Below, in pieces: positions 22,081 through 33,270 of a stretch of 64,000 nt of DNA. The stretch is from assembly GCA_026315105.1 (NCBI GenBank), contig CM048750.1:72657797-72721796 (forward strand). Reading direction: 5' to 3'. Each line of letters begins with the position of its first letter. Positions within the stretch are counted from its first letter, which is position 1. The position numbers and the translations under genes were made by a program. The DNA comes from Locusta migratoria (taxonomy: Eukaryota > Arthropoda > Insecta > Orthoptera > Acrididae). Below the pieces are notes generated by a model. It worked only from the letters and a program-made list of their open reading frames with translations. It was not told where the DNA came from and searched no databases.

Positions 22081-25070
22081 TCGATATTGTAGCTACCAAT
22101 AACTTTGCTTACACCTGGGCTCGTGATTGGACAAATTTTTATTTATTTTGATTCTACAATTTCACACCAACGATGTTAAGCAATCCTTTCCATTTGTCTT
22201 GTCGTCGCCTGCAACCATGTAGCTGTCGCTCCTTCCATCCGAAAGTCATGCTCTCGCTTAAAAAAAAAAAAAAAAAATAAAAAATAAAAAAAAAAAAAAA
22301 AAAATCTCATCGAAATCTTGTGTCTTGTCCAAATCCAGGAGATAGAAACCATCTACACGAATCTGCTGTAGTATATATGGAGCTCGACCATTAAAACATC
22401 CATTCGTTGCACTTTATAAGATATATACCCACAGGACGTAAATACCTCCCCTTGTATTCCACAAAGTAGCCACAAATAGTAACTTAGTCTTATCTCCAGC
22501 CTTTGAAGTATCGAACTTGCTGAATTTACTATGCATGTAGATCCGCACATCTATAACAATACCTCACCACAAACGCACTCCATTGGCTACAACTAGCACA
22601 CTTTAAGTTACCAAACTATAGGAGTTTTATAAAACACGTTGATTTTCGACGAAAGTATTGTGATTTACCACAGTAGCCATCTCCGCTAGATAACATAATG
22701 GACAGCAGCCGTAAAGTGGACAACACTAGCATACGATTAAACAGGCCACGCTTCGACGAAAGATCAGATGACGTACACACTGCAAAGTTCTTTTACAACC
22801 ACCAAAGTCGGCTTCGTTAGAGCTCTACCGCGACGTGTATTTAGAGTATATCAACACATTTTACTTAAACTCCATCCGATCTAGCCAACAGCACTCTCTG
22901 TAAGCGCCAAACATTTCAAACACAGTAACAGAACTACACCTGCAGTCAACACTAACCTACAATAAATGGATCTGGCCATTCCAACTCGTTTTTTTACTAA
23001 ATTTTTGACCCAACTAGCATGCTGCAAGCTCTGTATACGTCCGTAACAACCTCCAAACGCAACCCAAGCAGGGCTATCGTTACAGTGGTCACTAACCCAG
23101 TACCAACTCTAAGTTCCTCCACATACACTCCGCATAAACAAGTTACCACAGACGGTGTTATAACAGCGATCAGAAACAGACAAGATCTTTCCAGACACAG
23201 CGCATTTTAATAAAACTTCAATATCTCCCACCCAATAACTGCATTGGTTGCTTGACCCGTACCAAACATACAACCACAACTTTGTTTCCAACGCATAGCC
23301 CGGAAGACAATATTTCTGGAACGCTTTCTATCAGTCAATAGACTACATACCTCGTGCATTAAAGAGCATTCGCGCACAAACCACCATCGTATTCCACTCC
23401 TTCTAACAATTCATTACTCTCGATAAACATCTGTAACACAGTGTAAAAACTGATCGACGTGCACACGCACAAAACAGCTAACAAGAAAATATATAAATTA
23501 AAGCCAAGTTCTTATAATCATTACAAGCAGCAACGCAAAATAGTCTACACCATTTCGAACTAATACAACACCAGTTTTTTTTTTATCGATCTTCAAGAGC
23601 AATCCTTTAGAGACTAAACATACGATTAAACGCACCTCCCAACGTAGGTAACCAATCCTCTTTAAGTTATCTAACTCGATGCTTATCGTCCAAAGAACAT
23701 TAATTTACCACTGCAATCATCTCCGATACGCTACCGAGAGACGTCCATTCATAAACACAGCTAAAAGAAGATATAAATACCCCACATCCATAGCACATAA
23801 CCGTGCTACTAAGTATCTATATGCATTTCCACAATTGTGGATCACATCAGCGTTGCTTCGAATCGCACGACTAAGCAGTTCGAAATAGGTATTTCGCGCA
23901 AGCTAGCATGCATACTCACATTCTATGCTATTTATGGCTGCAGATGACTTATCGTAGACGTTGGTTTGGAGCGTGTACGTCCCTATACATGTAAACATAT
24001 CAGTCGACGCTCGCACCTGACCTGGAGAAGTTATCGGTTTAATTTTTCCTGGCCGCACCAGATTCCGAATACACGAGAGCTACTTTTACGAAGATAGAAT
24101 TACGTTGATTGTAACAACAGACATAAGAATAAAAAACGATCGAAATGCCACAGCTATACCATAGCTCTTAATACACAATCATCCCAATAAAGACAGCCTT
24201 TAAGACCCATAAAGAGACAACCGCAAACATGCGTATTACCAACAGATACTGTAACATTTCCTCGCAGCTGACACAAACGATGTTTTTACCGTACGAGCTG
24301 TCGTTATAACTTTTATACGCAGATACATACACGGACAGTACGATGAGCGCTAATTTGCGATGTAGCTATTACAGAAACGAAACATAGTTTTTTTAGAAAA
24401 TCGATAAGAACAAGAAATTTATACAAGATGAACCATTGTGCAATAAGTCAAACCCCACTCCATACAGCAATGTACCGAGCAACATAGATTTAAACGAACG
24501 CTTTGCTTAGCTGTAGAATAGAACAACACAGAATTACATCTTCCTAACAGATACTTTACCGAGGGAATTACTGCTCTCTGACAACAAGCAACCTGTCTTC
24601 TGGTATCTTCTCCTAAACCCTGTAAGACTGAAACGTTCTACTCGAGAAGCTATAAGTCTTTACAATAATTATCTATTGCAGATGCAAACTATTACAGAGT
24701 TTAGGTAATCACATCGACAAAGAACGGGATTACAACCCTTTTTTAGGTCAACAGTAGCCACAGATCGAAGAAATTCAAATCAAAACCATTGGTTCCTTAC
24801 CTAGTAAGACAACTAGATGTTATTCGAAAAATACTTTTTGTGTGATCATTCTATACAAAGAACCATTTAAAATAATAGTAAAAAAACCAGCACGTTATTG
24901 TACAACTCTTTAACCCTAACCACTTCTTCTTGTACTCGGTGGATGTCCAAATGCGGCTCATACTAAGCAAAAACTGGGAGATGCGTACATCCTATACTAA
25001 TCCTCTCGCACAAGAGAGCTAATACCTTTAATCTTATGCTTTCGTAGAATTTTTATTAAGATAGTAAATA
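22081..25070. other. Repeat-module-rich spacer without recognised genes
   Basis: Several diverged internal repeats are visible. One is a CATACGATTAAAC block at about 22725 and 23617. Another is a TTTACCAC-GCCATCTCCG-like block at about 22664 and 23707. A third is GAACTTG-(C/T)-GAATTTACTATGCAT at about 22510, echoing 21140. 22259-22304 is an A-rich low-complexity run. No mobile-element protein was recognised, and open frames are below 80 codons. Confidence 0.5.
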
Positions 25071-25077
25071 AGAACAC

Positions 25078-25168
25078 AAGTTTTACAGCACAATACAATA
25101 TATAAACTTTGTTTCCTGTATTTAAACATGTATACTAAATGTAATAAAAGTTTTGTGCTGTAAAACTT
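25078..25168. repeat. 16-bp perfect stem-loop
   Basis: AAGTTTTACAGCACAA (25078-25093) and its exact complement TTGTGCTGTAAAACTT (25153-25168) enclose a 59-base AT-rich loop. Confidence 0.8.
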
Positions 25169-25188
25169 ATATATATATACAGGGTGTT

Positions 25189-25391
25189 TAAAAAAATGTT
25201 CAAATGTTTGTATAGCTTATGGGACTTAACTACGGGGTCATCAGTTCCTAAACTTACAAACTACTTATGAACTACTTACGAACTAGGACGGCACAAATAT
25301 CCATGCCCGAGGGGGGATTCGAACCCCCGACCGTAGTGGCCGTGTAGACCGTGACTGGAGCGCCTCAGTCCCCTCAACCACCGCGGCCGGC
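25189..25391 (-). mobile_element. tRNA-derived SINE inside the mariner terminal repeat
   Basis: Well-preserved minus-strand copy flanked by the 9 bp direct repeat CAGGGTGTT (25180-25188 and 25392-25400). The repeat is itself the mariner terminus, so the SINE landed within the first bases of the transposon end. Confidence 0.93.
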
Positions 25392-25784
25392 CAGGGTGTT
25401 GCACTAAGTGTGTTTGCCTACAGGGTGTTTCACTAAGTGTGTTTGCCTCTGTAACTTATGAAATAATAGGTGACGGGAAATTTTAATGTGGCAGGTCAAC
25501 ACAAGAAATGTTACACTTTCTGCGGAGCCATGAACATAGTTTATTGTATCATTTTTCAAAGAGTTACAGCACAAAGATATAATTTTTAAATGGAACAATA
25601 GTTTTTTTCTATCGTGCATTGGAATCGTTGAAACCAGCTACGTCCAAATCAATTTAAACTACATTCCTATCACTGTTAGTTTGGGAGCTACAACCCTTCA
25701 AAGTTTCAGGGGCAGATACCACACGCTGTACATAATACATGCCTGTGTGGTGGGTGATGGATATTATGGCGGTGGGAAGTTGAT

Positions 25785-26828
25785 TTACATGAGATGTTCA
25801 AATGTGTGTCCATGTTCCTCAATGCATAATGCAATGCGCCATCAAAAGGATCTGCGGACGAGATGTAACATCGCCGGTGTGACGGAGCGACATGCGTCCT
25901 CGATGCGCCGTTTTAGATCATCTGGGGATGTGGGCTCAGTGACATAAACACGATCCTTTAGATATCCCCACAAAAAGAAATCTACTGGTGTTAAATCGGG
26001 CGACCTTGCGGGCCATGAATGAGGATCATGGCGCCCCAAACATCTTCCTGCAAACCTGTTGTTTAGTTCTCCCACAACAGCACCACGCAGAATGGGCTGG
26101 GTGACCATTGTGCTGCATCCACATCTGGACTCTCGTGTGTAGACACACATGTTCAAGGAGACCACCCAAACTGTCGGCTATAACAGCGCGATATAACTCA
26201 CCTGTCATTGTACCTGGGAAGTAGTGTGGACCGATGATTTCATCCCCAAGGATTCCACACCAAACGTTAATAGACCACCTACATTGACGGTCGACAGGTC
26301 GTACCCACCGAGGATTGTCTGCGGCCCAGTAGTGCATGTTATGGCGATTCACTGCACCATAATTTGTGAACGTGGACTCATCAGAGAACATAACACTTTA
26401 TAAAGACTCCAGCGTGAAATTACGCATGGCCCACTCACTGAACGTCACCCTTGCATGGAAATCGTTCCCATGCAGCTCCTGGGTCAGTGACAGGCGGTAC
26501 GGATGAAACCTGTGGCCGTGTACTATACGCCACACAGATGTGAGACTGACACCAGTGACAGCAGCAACGGCTCGTAAGCTGACATGAGGATCGTGGTGTA
26601 GTGAAGCTAAAACAAACACCTCCGTCTCCTCACTTCTTCGTCTGTTACTGCGGCGAATTACCAAGCTGCCTGTTTCCCGAAGTCGTTCGGCACGTAAGAA
26701 CGTAATGGCTGCCGGGCTCTTCGCCTAGTATATATCACGGCATACGCCGTGGCTGCTTCAGTGGCATCGTGTCGGCACTCGCCGCGCATCAGCAACATGT
26801 CAACGTACTCGTTGTTCGTGTATGCCAT
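25785..26828 (-). pseudogene. Tc1/mariner-type DDE transposase, broken
   Basis: Starting at the ATG at 26826-26828, the minus strand reads MAYTNNEYVDMLLM, then an HTH region (GSLVIRRSNRRR, VAAVTGVSLTSVWRIVHG), the first catalytic region (MFSDESTF), MWMQHNGHPAH (second), and HSWPARSPDLTPVDFFLWG (third). It ends in CIEEHGHTFEHLM before the stop at 25785. The length, ~347 codons, is normal for this family. Lesions: a frameshift near 26700, a TAA at 26398-26400, a frameshift near 26110 and a TGA near 25839. The second catalytic Asp is Asn (HNGHPAH where relatives have a D in that position). It is inactive. The enzyme would have cut and pasted the element at TA sites. Confidence 0.9.
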
Positions 26829-27339
26829 CGTCATCCGATGTCAGTAACTGTGGTGTATTGAGACCCGGTTGTTTGTGTGGCTCCCAACTGTTGGGTATAC
26901 GGCCGTGTGCGGCGACAGTCGGCCGCCTAACAGCGCATCGAGGAAGGTTCTTGCTCCGTGACTCCGGCGACGTTACAACTCGGCCGCACCACATTTAGAA
27001 GGCGCATTGCATTATGCGCAGCGTTTGTGGTATCTGCCCCTGAAACTTTGAAGGGTTGTAGCTCCCAAACTAACAGTGATAGGAATGTAGTTTAAATTGA
27101 TTTGGACGTAGCTGGTTTCAACGATACCAATGCACGATAGAAAAAACTATTGTTCCATTTAAAATATATATATATTTGTGCTGTAACTCTTTGGAAAATG
27201 ACACAATAAACTATGTTCATAGCTCCGCAGAAAGAGTAACATTTCTTGTGGTGACCTACCGCATTAAAATTTCCCGTCACCTATTATTTTATAAGTTACA
27301 GAGGCAAACATACTTAGTGAAACACCCTGTATATAGACA

Positions 27340-27640
27340 CAGAATACAACTCGTTCTTTATTCTTGTTAGGTGTAATTTAATTTATAACTTGTAGTTTAG
27401 ATCCATATCGGTGTCTCCTATTTCCGTTCCAGCCCGAATTTCGAAAGGTATTATGCATCTCCGTTTCCTCCTGCATCCTATCTCCTTTATAGCTTTTATA
27501 ACCAGCTCTGCACCTAGTGGCAATGCTTCTAGACGAGAACAATCTGGCATTTTAACTTTTCCCATTATTTTCTGTATGGGATACTGGTTATAGCACTCTG
27601 CGTCCCTATGTGTGTACGATACCAACTCCTCTGATACACA
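27340..27640. other. Spacer segment with an 80-codon minus-strand open frame
   Basis: The frame 27383-27625 on the minus strand (contains IKEIGCRRKRRCIIPFEIRAG) has no family I recognise. It lies just downstream of the better-supported frame at 27970-28305 and could be part of the same unknown unit. Confidence 0.25.
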
Positions 27641-28430
27641 ATCCTGTGGTAATTTCCGTATGGAAAACTAGGTTTACGACTATTGCAAACGATACCTTAA
27701 TAGATATTGTTATTCCATCCGTTTTTAACTCTGCAAATGGCTGCTCCAACACCCAGTTATCCACATTTGGATACAATGTAACTCTTCTCCAAAAGAGAAT
27801 GCAACACGTTTTTCGTGTAGAAGACGTTCTGTGTTCCGCTATTTTCGGCCAGTACACCGACGCGTGACCAATCTCGCTGACTGTTTACTGCAAAAACAAA
27901 TATTTTATAAGTCTCAGTCATAACCAGATTTCTCCATACCCTCTGTTTAAAGCCATATGTAAACCTGGCTTACACATATTCCGTAGCTTCATCTTTCTCC
28001 AGCATTAGTTTGTACTCGTCCTTTATGGCCTTTGCTTTAGCCATATATTCTAGCTTCCTTCTCTTTGCGTCGATAGCCGCCATTTCCAGTTTTCTTTTCC
28101 GCGCACATAAGACATTAACTGCACGTAGCGGTGAAATTTCTTTAATGGAGAATGGCTTAAGTCTGTGCGATACATTTACTCTTTTTCGCCGGATTTGTGG
28201 AATGACATTGTTTGTAGGTGCCAGACCTAATTCGGCGATATATATATATCTGGAGGCAGTGTGGAGAACAATGTTCTGGATTGTGAGAAGTATATTTCCC
28301 CTGCTTTAATGTAGCTACTACTTATATCGACTTTGCTGGTGTCACGTCACCACGTAATTTACAGGTAGACAGATGAAACTAAAAGCTGATAGAACATAAT
28401 GTTTACGCTTTTCTCGATCTTTAGTGTCTG
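27640..28430 (+). repeat. Direct-repeat module, copy 2 (longer)
   Basis: Same orientation and block order as 21290-21790, but retaining about 250 bp more, including the open frame at 27970-28305. Confidence 0.75.
27970..28305 (-). CDS. Hypothetical 111-codon open frame, C-terminal exon-like
   Basis: Uninterrupted between an upstream in-frame TAA (28306-28308) and the stop at 27970. It has no early ATG: the first Met is at 28083, leaving ~37 codons. It would therefore have to be an internal or last exon, and an AG lies just at its 5' edge. The product is very basic and helical in its second half: RRKRVNVSHRLKPF, ARKRKLEMAAIDAKRRKLEY, MAKAKAIKDEYKLMLEKDEA. The duplicated module at 21.5-21.7 kb keeps parts of it (AILKH..., IIPQVLRRVN, a MAKTKALKEA reading) with deletions and stops. 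I do not recognise the family. A basic coiled-coil tail would suit a DNA-binding accessory protein, but that is inference. Confidence 0.3.
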   Translation of the reverse strand, partial: SRGNILLTIQNIVLHTASRYIYIAELGLAPTNNVIPQIRRKRVNVSHRLKPFSIKEISPLRAVNVLCARKRKLEMAAIDAKRRKLEYMAKAKAIKDEYKLMLEKDEATEYV

Positions 28431-28659
28431 GAAGGTTTACCTGTACACCCGTCAATTACCCCAGTACAGAGTACGACTCCTTGCATATGACTGTTAGTTA
28501 ATTAGATTGAATGGTACAGTGCTGCACTCTGCTGTCTGGTCAATCTGTCTCTATACCACAAGTCTTACTAGGGAAGAATCCACTGGTTGTGGTGTGAATT
28601 TTGTGATCCGTGGCTTGATTTACCCTAAAAAGAGACCTAGAGGTCTGTTTGCTGCATTT

Positions 28660-28880
28660 GAGCACTTACTTCGTCATTGGGTGAAGAACAAGGTATTACA
28701 AGGCTGAAGGCTACAATATACTATTACCGGATGGATAGTGTTTTTGACATTGTCCAAGACTGTTTAAGTGTTTTAAACGAGAATAATCGGTATCTGCAAA
28801 GTGCTTCAATGTATAGTGTGCCCATCTCCACCATGCGAAGGCAAATAACAAACACCGTAGACAACAGCTGCTGTGTAGTG
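28660..28880 (+). repeat. Module pairing with 21835-22080 (inverted)
   Basis: Inner extension of the right arm. It overlaps the plus-strand frame 28677-28979, which contains DCLSVLNENNRYLQSASMYS. The mirrored left copy reads DCLSVLKKIWYLRSAYLYC, so the translated similarity is visible in one frame. Confidence 0.6.
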
Positions 28881-28916
28881 TTTAATAGTGTCCTGCAATT
28901 TATGTACTCGTTTGGA

Positions 28917-30968
28917 GAAGGGCTACATTGTATCCAAATGTTGAGGACTGTGTTTTGGAGCAGCCATTTGCAGAGTTAAAAACCGATGGAATAACCACAG
29001 TTAACAAGCGGTCGTTTTATGCATAACCTGATGTTCCATACGGAATTGTGGGTATCATAAGAGTCGGAAAAAGTGTTGCAGTGCGTTTCCATTTGCGGAC
29101 GTTGTTGTGTTGCGATAGACCTCTAAAGAAGTCGATTTAGCATTATTGCTTATCTTTTAACTTATACATGAGTAGTAAATTCGACAAGTTCGTCATGGAG
29201 ACAACGCGAAGGGCTGTATAGGGCAGTTGGAATGACATTTGTCATAACAGGCGTTTGTGGGGTACTTTTATCTCTTCGTTTGGCATTACCAGACTGGAGG
29301 TTGCAATATACATTTACGGCCTAAATCGGAAACGGGGATAGCAAATATTTACAAAGTGTGGCCCTGTACTGTGTGTCACTCTCATCCATTCCTTAGAGAG
29401 CACCTTATGATCGATGTGTGCGGGCGTTGGGTGCAATATAAGTGTTTGCAAACATTAAGTTGCATGTACTCATTTGTACTGTAACAAAAAAGTGAAGACA
29501 CTCCATGTTCTATATAGGATCAGGTGTTGTGGTGTGTAGGTTAGCGTTCTAGGCATCTTCGTTTGCGGTAGACATCTATTTGCAATTAAAAAAATAAATC
29601 CGAGTTCGATTTAGTGGAATGATAAGAGATCACAAGAAAGGAACGTGGAGTAGGAGTTTTGTGGGTAAAGGCGGGTCGAACTTGTTCTACAGAACTGAAA
29701 ATCAGTGTTTGGGCAGGCACACCGGTTCTGTGGTTGCTGTATTGTCGGGTGTCTTTTCGAAGAAGGGTCTTGTTAGGTCAGTGCTTTCGAGAAAAAATAA
29801 AAGTTTTAGTGTAGACGGCCGGAAATCGGTAAATTATTTCACGTATTCTTTTATTTCCACTCTCCTTTGCACAATATGGTTTAAATGTTTTCTGGGGCGC
29901 TGGAATATCGGTGTTTGACCTGCGTCAGATAAATGTAGTTTGCATCGTAACAGGACATAGAGATTCCTTAGATGGGTATACGCAAGAAGATGTGTTCTGT
30001 GTAGCAAGGAAATAAGAGGTAAAATTAAACTACCCGAATTCTCGGAAGGCGTATGTATACTTCGATCTAAGGAAACGTAACAGGACAAGATCGCTAAAGA
30101 GATAGAGTGTTAAATTTGGAAACTTTCGGTCTGGCTCAGCTCCATTAAATAAATGCAATGTGCACTATCCTTGTCAGTGTGGTGTGTCTGCAGAGGTCTT
30201 GCGTAGAAGGTTTTGATCATTTGGAGATGTAACTTAGCTGTTTTTGAGAGAATTTGTTTAAACATTTAGCATATGTTTCTTTTATGTAGCCTGCCGAGAG
30301 ACCGCTCTGCGATCTGGACGGTTGTTAACGGTGCTTGTAGATGTATATTTAGACGCATTCCTAATTCTCTGGTGCTGACTGACATAGCGGCTTTCGCTAT
30401 GTTCAGTAAAATACCTTGTGTGTTGGAAGTCATTAGTTTCTATGCAGACGTTGTGCTAGATGTCATTGCCAATTTTCGTTATTTCCACCAGTAAATTGGA
30501 ATTTTTGTATAAACAATATGTCGTCTTTTGCTGTTGCTGTTGTTTTATCGAAAGAGTGGTTGACATACAAGTTTGTAGCGTTTGTTACCATTACATTCCG
30601 TCCGATGGCAGTTGCTTGCATCGTCTAAACGAAGAGATACATTTATTTTGCTTATAGATCTGAGGTTGCGGTCGAGTTCCGAAACGGAGCATTTATTTTC
30701 TTTTGGGTGGTTCCAAATTTTTTGCTCTGGTTACGATTGTTTTTAAATAATCTGGACACTGAACGAGTATTTGTTAAGATGGATACATAAGTTAGTGGCG
30801 CTCATTACCGATACAACCCGTTTATTATCCAATGTGCGCTATGATTAAACATGTCTGTCGGCTGTTGTATATGTAGTCTATGCCTACAGCTTGGAGAGAG
30901 CATGCTTAAAACAATAAAACGTCATGATATGTCTGTTTAAACATTTAGCATATGTTTATAGAAATGTT
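28917..30968 (-). repeat. Right arm of the large inverted repeat
   Basis: Reverse complement of 19331-21425. Homology stops at ATAGAAATGTTTT, directly before RTE sequence. Open frames along the arm (60-100 codons) are not consistently preserved in the left arm. Confidence 0.85.
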
Positions 30969-30976
30969 TTGTTTTC

Positions 30977-32396
30977 AGAGCTACTGAAGTCTCTGGGACA
31001 ACCAGCCCAGTCAAAACTCTTTCACCTGGTGTGTAAGATGTATGGGACAGGCGAAGTACCCTCAGACTTTAAGAAAAATGTTATAATTTCCATTCAAAGA
31101 AGGCAGGCGCAGACAGGTGTCAAAACTACAGAACCATCAGTTTAATAAGTCATGTTTGCAAAATATTAACACGAATTATTTACAGAAGGATGGAAAAGCT
31201 GGTAGAAGCTGACCTCGGGGAAGATCAGTTTGGATTCAGGAGAAATGTAGGAACACGGGAGGCAATACTCACTTTACGGCTTATCCTAGAGGATACATTA
31301 AGGAAAGGGAAACCTACATTTCTAGCTTTTGTAGATTTGGAGATGGCTTTTGACAATGTTGATTGGAATAAACTCTTTCAAGTTCTGAAGCAAGCAGGAG
31401 TAAAATATAGGGGGCGTAGGATTATTTACAACGTATACAAAAACCAGACAGCAGTTGTCAGAGCTGAAGGGCATGAAAGGGATGCAGTGGTTGGGAAGGG
31501 AGTAAAACAGGGTTGTAGCCTTTCTCCAATGTTATTCAATTTGTACATTGAGCAAGCTATAAAGGAAAGAAAGGAGAAATTTGGAAAAGGAATTAAAGTT
31601 CAGGGTGAAGAATTAAAAACATTGCGTTTTGCCGATAACATAGTAATTCTGTCAGAGACAGCAAAGGATCTAGAAGAGCAGTTGAACGGAATGGACAGTG
31701 TGCTGAAAGGTGAACATTAACAAGAGCAAAACAAGGGTAATGGAGTGCAGGCTTAGAAAATCAGGCGATGCTGAAGGAATTAAATTAGGTAACGAAACAA
31801 TAAAGGAGGTAGATGAGTTTTTTTACTTGGGCAGTAAAATAACAAATGATGGTCGCAGTACAGAGGATATAAAATGCAGAATGGCAATGGGTAGAAAAGC
31901 GTTCTTGAAAAAGAGAAATTTGTTAACATCGAATATAGATTTAAATGTAAGGAAGTCCTTTCTGAAGGCATTTGTGTGGAGTGTTGCCTTGTATGGGAGT
32001 GAAACGTGGAGGATAAACAGGGCGGACAGGAAGAGGATAGAGGCTTTTGAAATGTGGTGCTACAGAAGAATGCTGAAGAATTATGTGGGTGGATGGCGTA
32101 ACGAATGAGGAGGTACTGAACAGATTTGGGGAGAAAAAGAATTCCTAGCATACCTTGAGTAAAAGAAGGGATCGATTGGTAGGACACATTCTTAGACATG
32201 AAGGAATCGTGAATTTAGCATTGGAGGGAAATGTGTGGGGCAAAAACCGCAGAGGAAGACCAAGAGATGGATATAGTAAGCAGATTCAGACATATGTAGG
32301 TTGCCGTTCTTATGTAGAGATGAAGAGGCTTGATCAAGATAGGGTATTGTGGAGAGCTGCATCAAACTAGTCTCTGGACTGAAGACCACAACAAGT
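30977..32396 (+). mobile_element. RTE LINE, copy 2 (5'-truncated)
   Basis: Homology to copies 1 and 3 begins at GAGCTACTGAAGTCTCTGG, inside the reverse transcriptase region. It runs through the C-terminal domain to GAAGACCACAACAA. The truncation point coincides with the end of the large inverted-repeat arm. No convincing target duplication was seen between the two sides. Confidence 0.92.
30979..32369 (+). pseudogene. RTE reverse transcriptase, broken (copy 2)
   Basis: The pieces are: fingers/palm start (KLFHLVCKMYGTGEVP) to 31145; palm (FVDLEMAFDNVDW, GVKQGCSLSPMLFNLY, RFADN) 31190-31720; and C-terminal region 31710-32108 plus 32155-32370 (RGRPRDGYSKQIQ). Frameshifts lie near 31085, 31705 and 32085. 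The catalytic FADD box reads FADN, so even a repaired frame would lack the second active-site Asp. Confidence 0.92.
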
Positions 32397-33260
32397 CACA
32401 AAATAAAGCCAAGACAAGTCAACCTACAGAAGCCGAGTCACAATTGGTGGAACCAAGGAAATTGGTCTGTCGACTGCTTCGTGTTCAAAGAAAGAATCTC
32501 TCTGGTATTATGCGCAAGCTCTTCACCCTGCTGGTGTGTGATCAGTCTCTTCCTGAGCCAGGAGTTCTGCCGGTAGTGTCTCGTTCGACTGAATTTTTTT
32601 ACAGTCTCTTTGCAGTAGTAGGTGGCACACCATACCTCCAGTCAGCATCTCTTACTCATAAATGGTCTTCTTCAATCAGAGCGACAACTCAGTCTCGCAC
32701 AGACCGCTCCCAGTGACCCACTGCAAATGCCGCGATGTGTTTGCTGCTTGTCTAACGCCCCAGGAGGAAGTAACCATATTGCCATCAAAACGAACGCCAG
32801 TGGTGACAGACTTGACACCACACCTCTCCTCGTACTGTAGTAAACTGTTAGATGGCAGAGTTGCGAGGGAGTAGCGTGGCAGCCGTGGGAAGAGAGGCGA
32901 GCGGGGAAGACAAGTCACGCCAACGTCCTGAAGTGCTGACACACAAACTACGCGGCATGCTTCCGCGAAAGTACAGGTGGGGCACTTCGCTTTAAATGTC
33001 GATTAAAAATGAAACAAAGCAGCGTAATCACGAGAATGGTTGATAACGATACCAACTACATTAATCACTCACTCAAGTTACGTGTTTCACAAAACGGAAC
33101 ACTCAGAACACTAGTATGCAAACAGTAAGAAAGCAGACGTCTATTGTTGCCTCTCACAGCACTTTCAGTCAGTACTCAGTAATGTTGGCTGCAGCCTCGA
33201 AACAGACTGCCTGACGAAGCCTCCCGACGTCTACCGACATGTACCGATTCAGGGGCAGAG
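32397..33260. other. No recognised gene
   Basis: Overlapping plus-strand frames at 32330-32874 (70-128 codons) partly read through the RTE tail and lack known motifs. I saw nothing else. Confidence 0.5.
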
Positions 33261-33270
33261 AGAGCTCTGC

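Larger units (their letters stand above)
25180..27329 (-). mobile_element. Tc1/mariner-superfamily transposon with ~300-bp inverted ends
   Basis: The ends are CAGGGTGTTTCACTAAG (from 25421, with an extra end starting 25180) and the complementary CTTAGTGAAACACCCTG at 27329. The inverted repeats extend about 300 bp (25421-25727 with 27022-27329). A TA dinucleotide flanks both ends (25178-25179 or 25419-25420, and 27330-27331), as expected for this superfamily. The left end is unusual: a 29 bp partial end (25392-25420) precedes the full end, and a SINE is inserted in it. Confidence 0.88.
19331..30968. mobile_element. 11.6-kb inverted-repeat structure, unassigned
   Basis: Left arm 19331-21425 and right arm 28917-30968 are reverse complements over about 2.05-2.1 kb, diverged by substitutions and small indels. 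Shared landmarks include the ATATGCTAAATGTTTAAAC outer block, ACAACAGCCGACAGACATG, TAACACTC, ACGCAAGACCTCTGCAGA and GGCTGCTCCAACAC (or its complement). The spacer holds further diverged copies of the same modules, a mariner element and a SINE. A terminal inverted repeat this long is compatible with foldback-type DNA transposons, but I recognise no transposase and found no target duplication. The right outer end abuts a truncated RTE LINE. An inverted segmental duplication is the alternative. Confidence 0.7.

Noticed and set aside
26800..26994. Minus-strand frame of 64 codons upstream of the mariner transposase as a separate gene
   Set aside because: It lies in the transposon 5' region in a different frame from the transposase N-terminus (MAYTNNEYVDMLL) and has no motif.
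19331..30968. Maverick/Polinton interpretation of the long inverted repeat
   Set aside because: No protein-primed polymerase, retroviral-type integrase, packaging ATPase or capsid motif is visible in any frame, and the spacer is too short for a full element.
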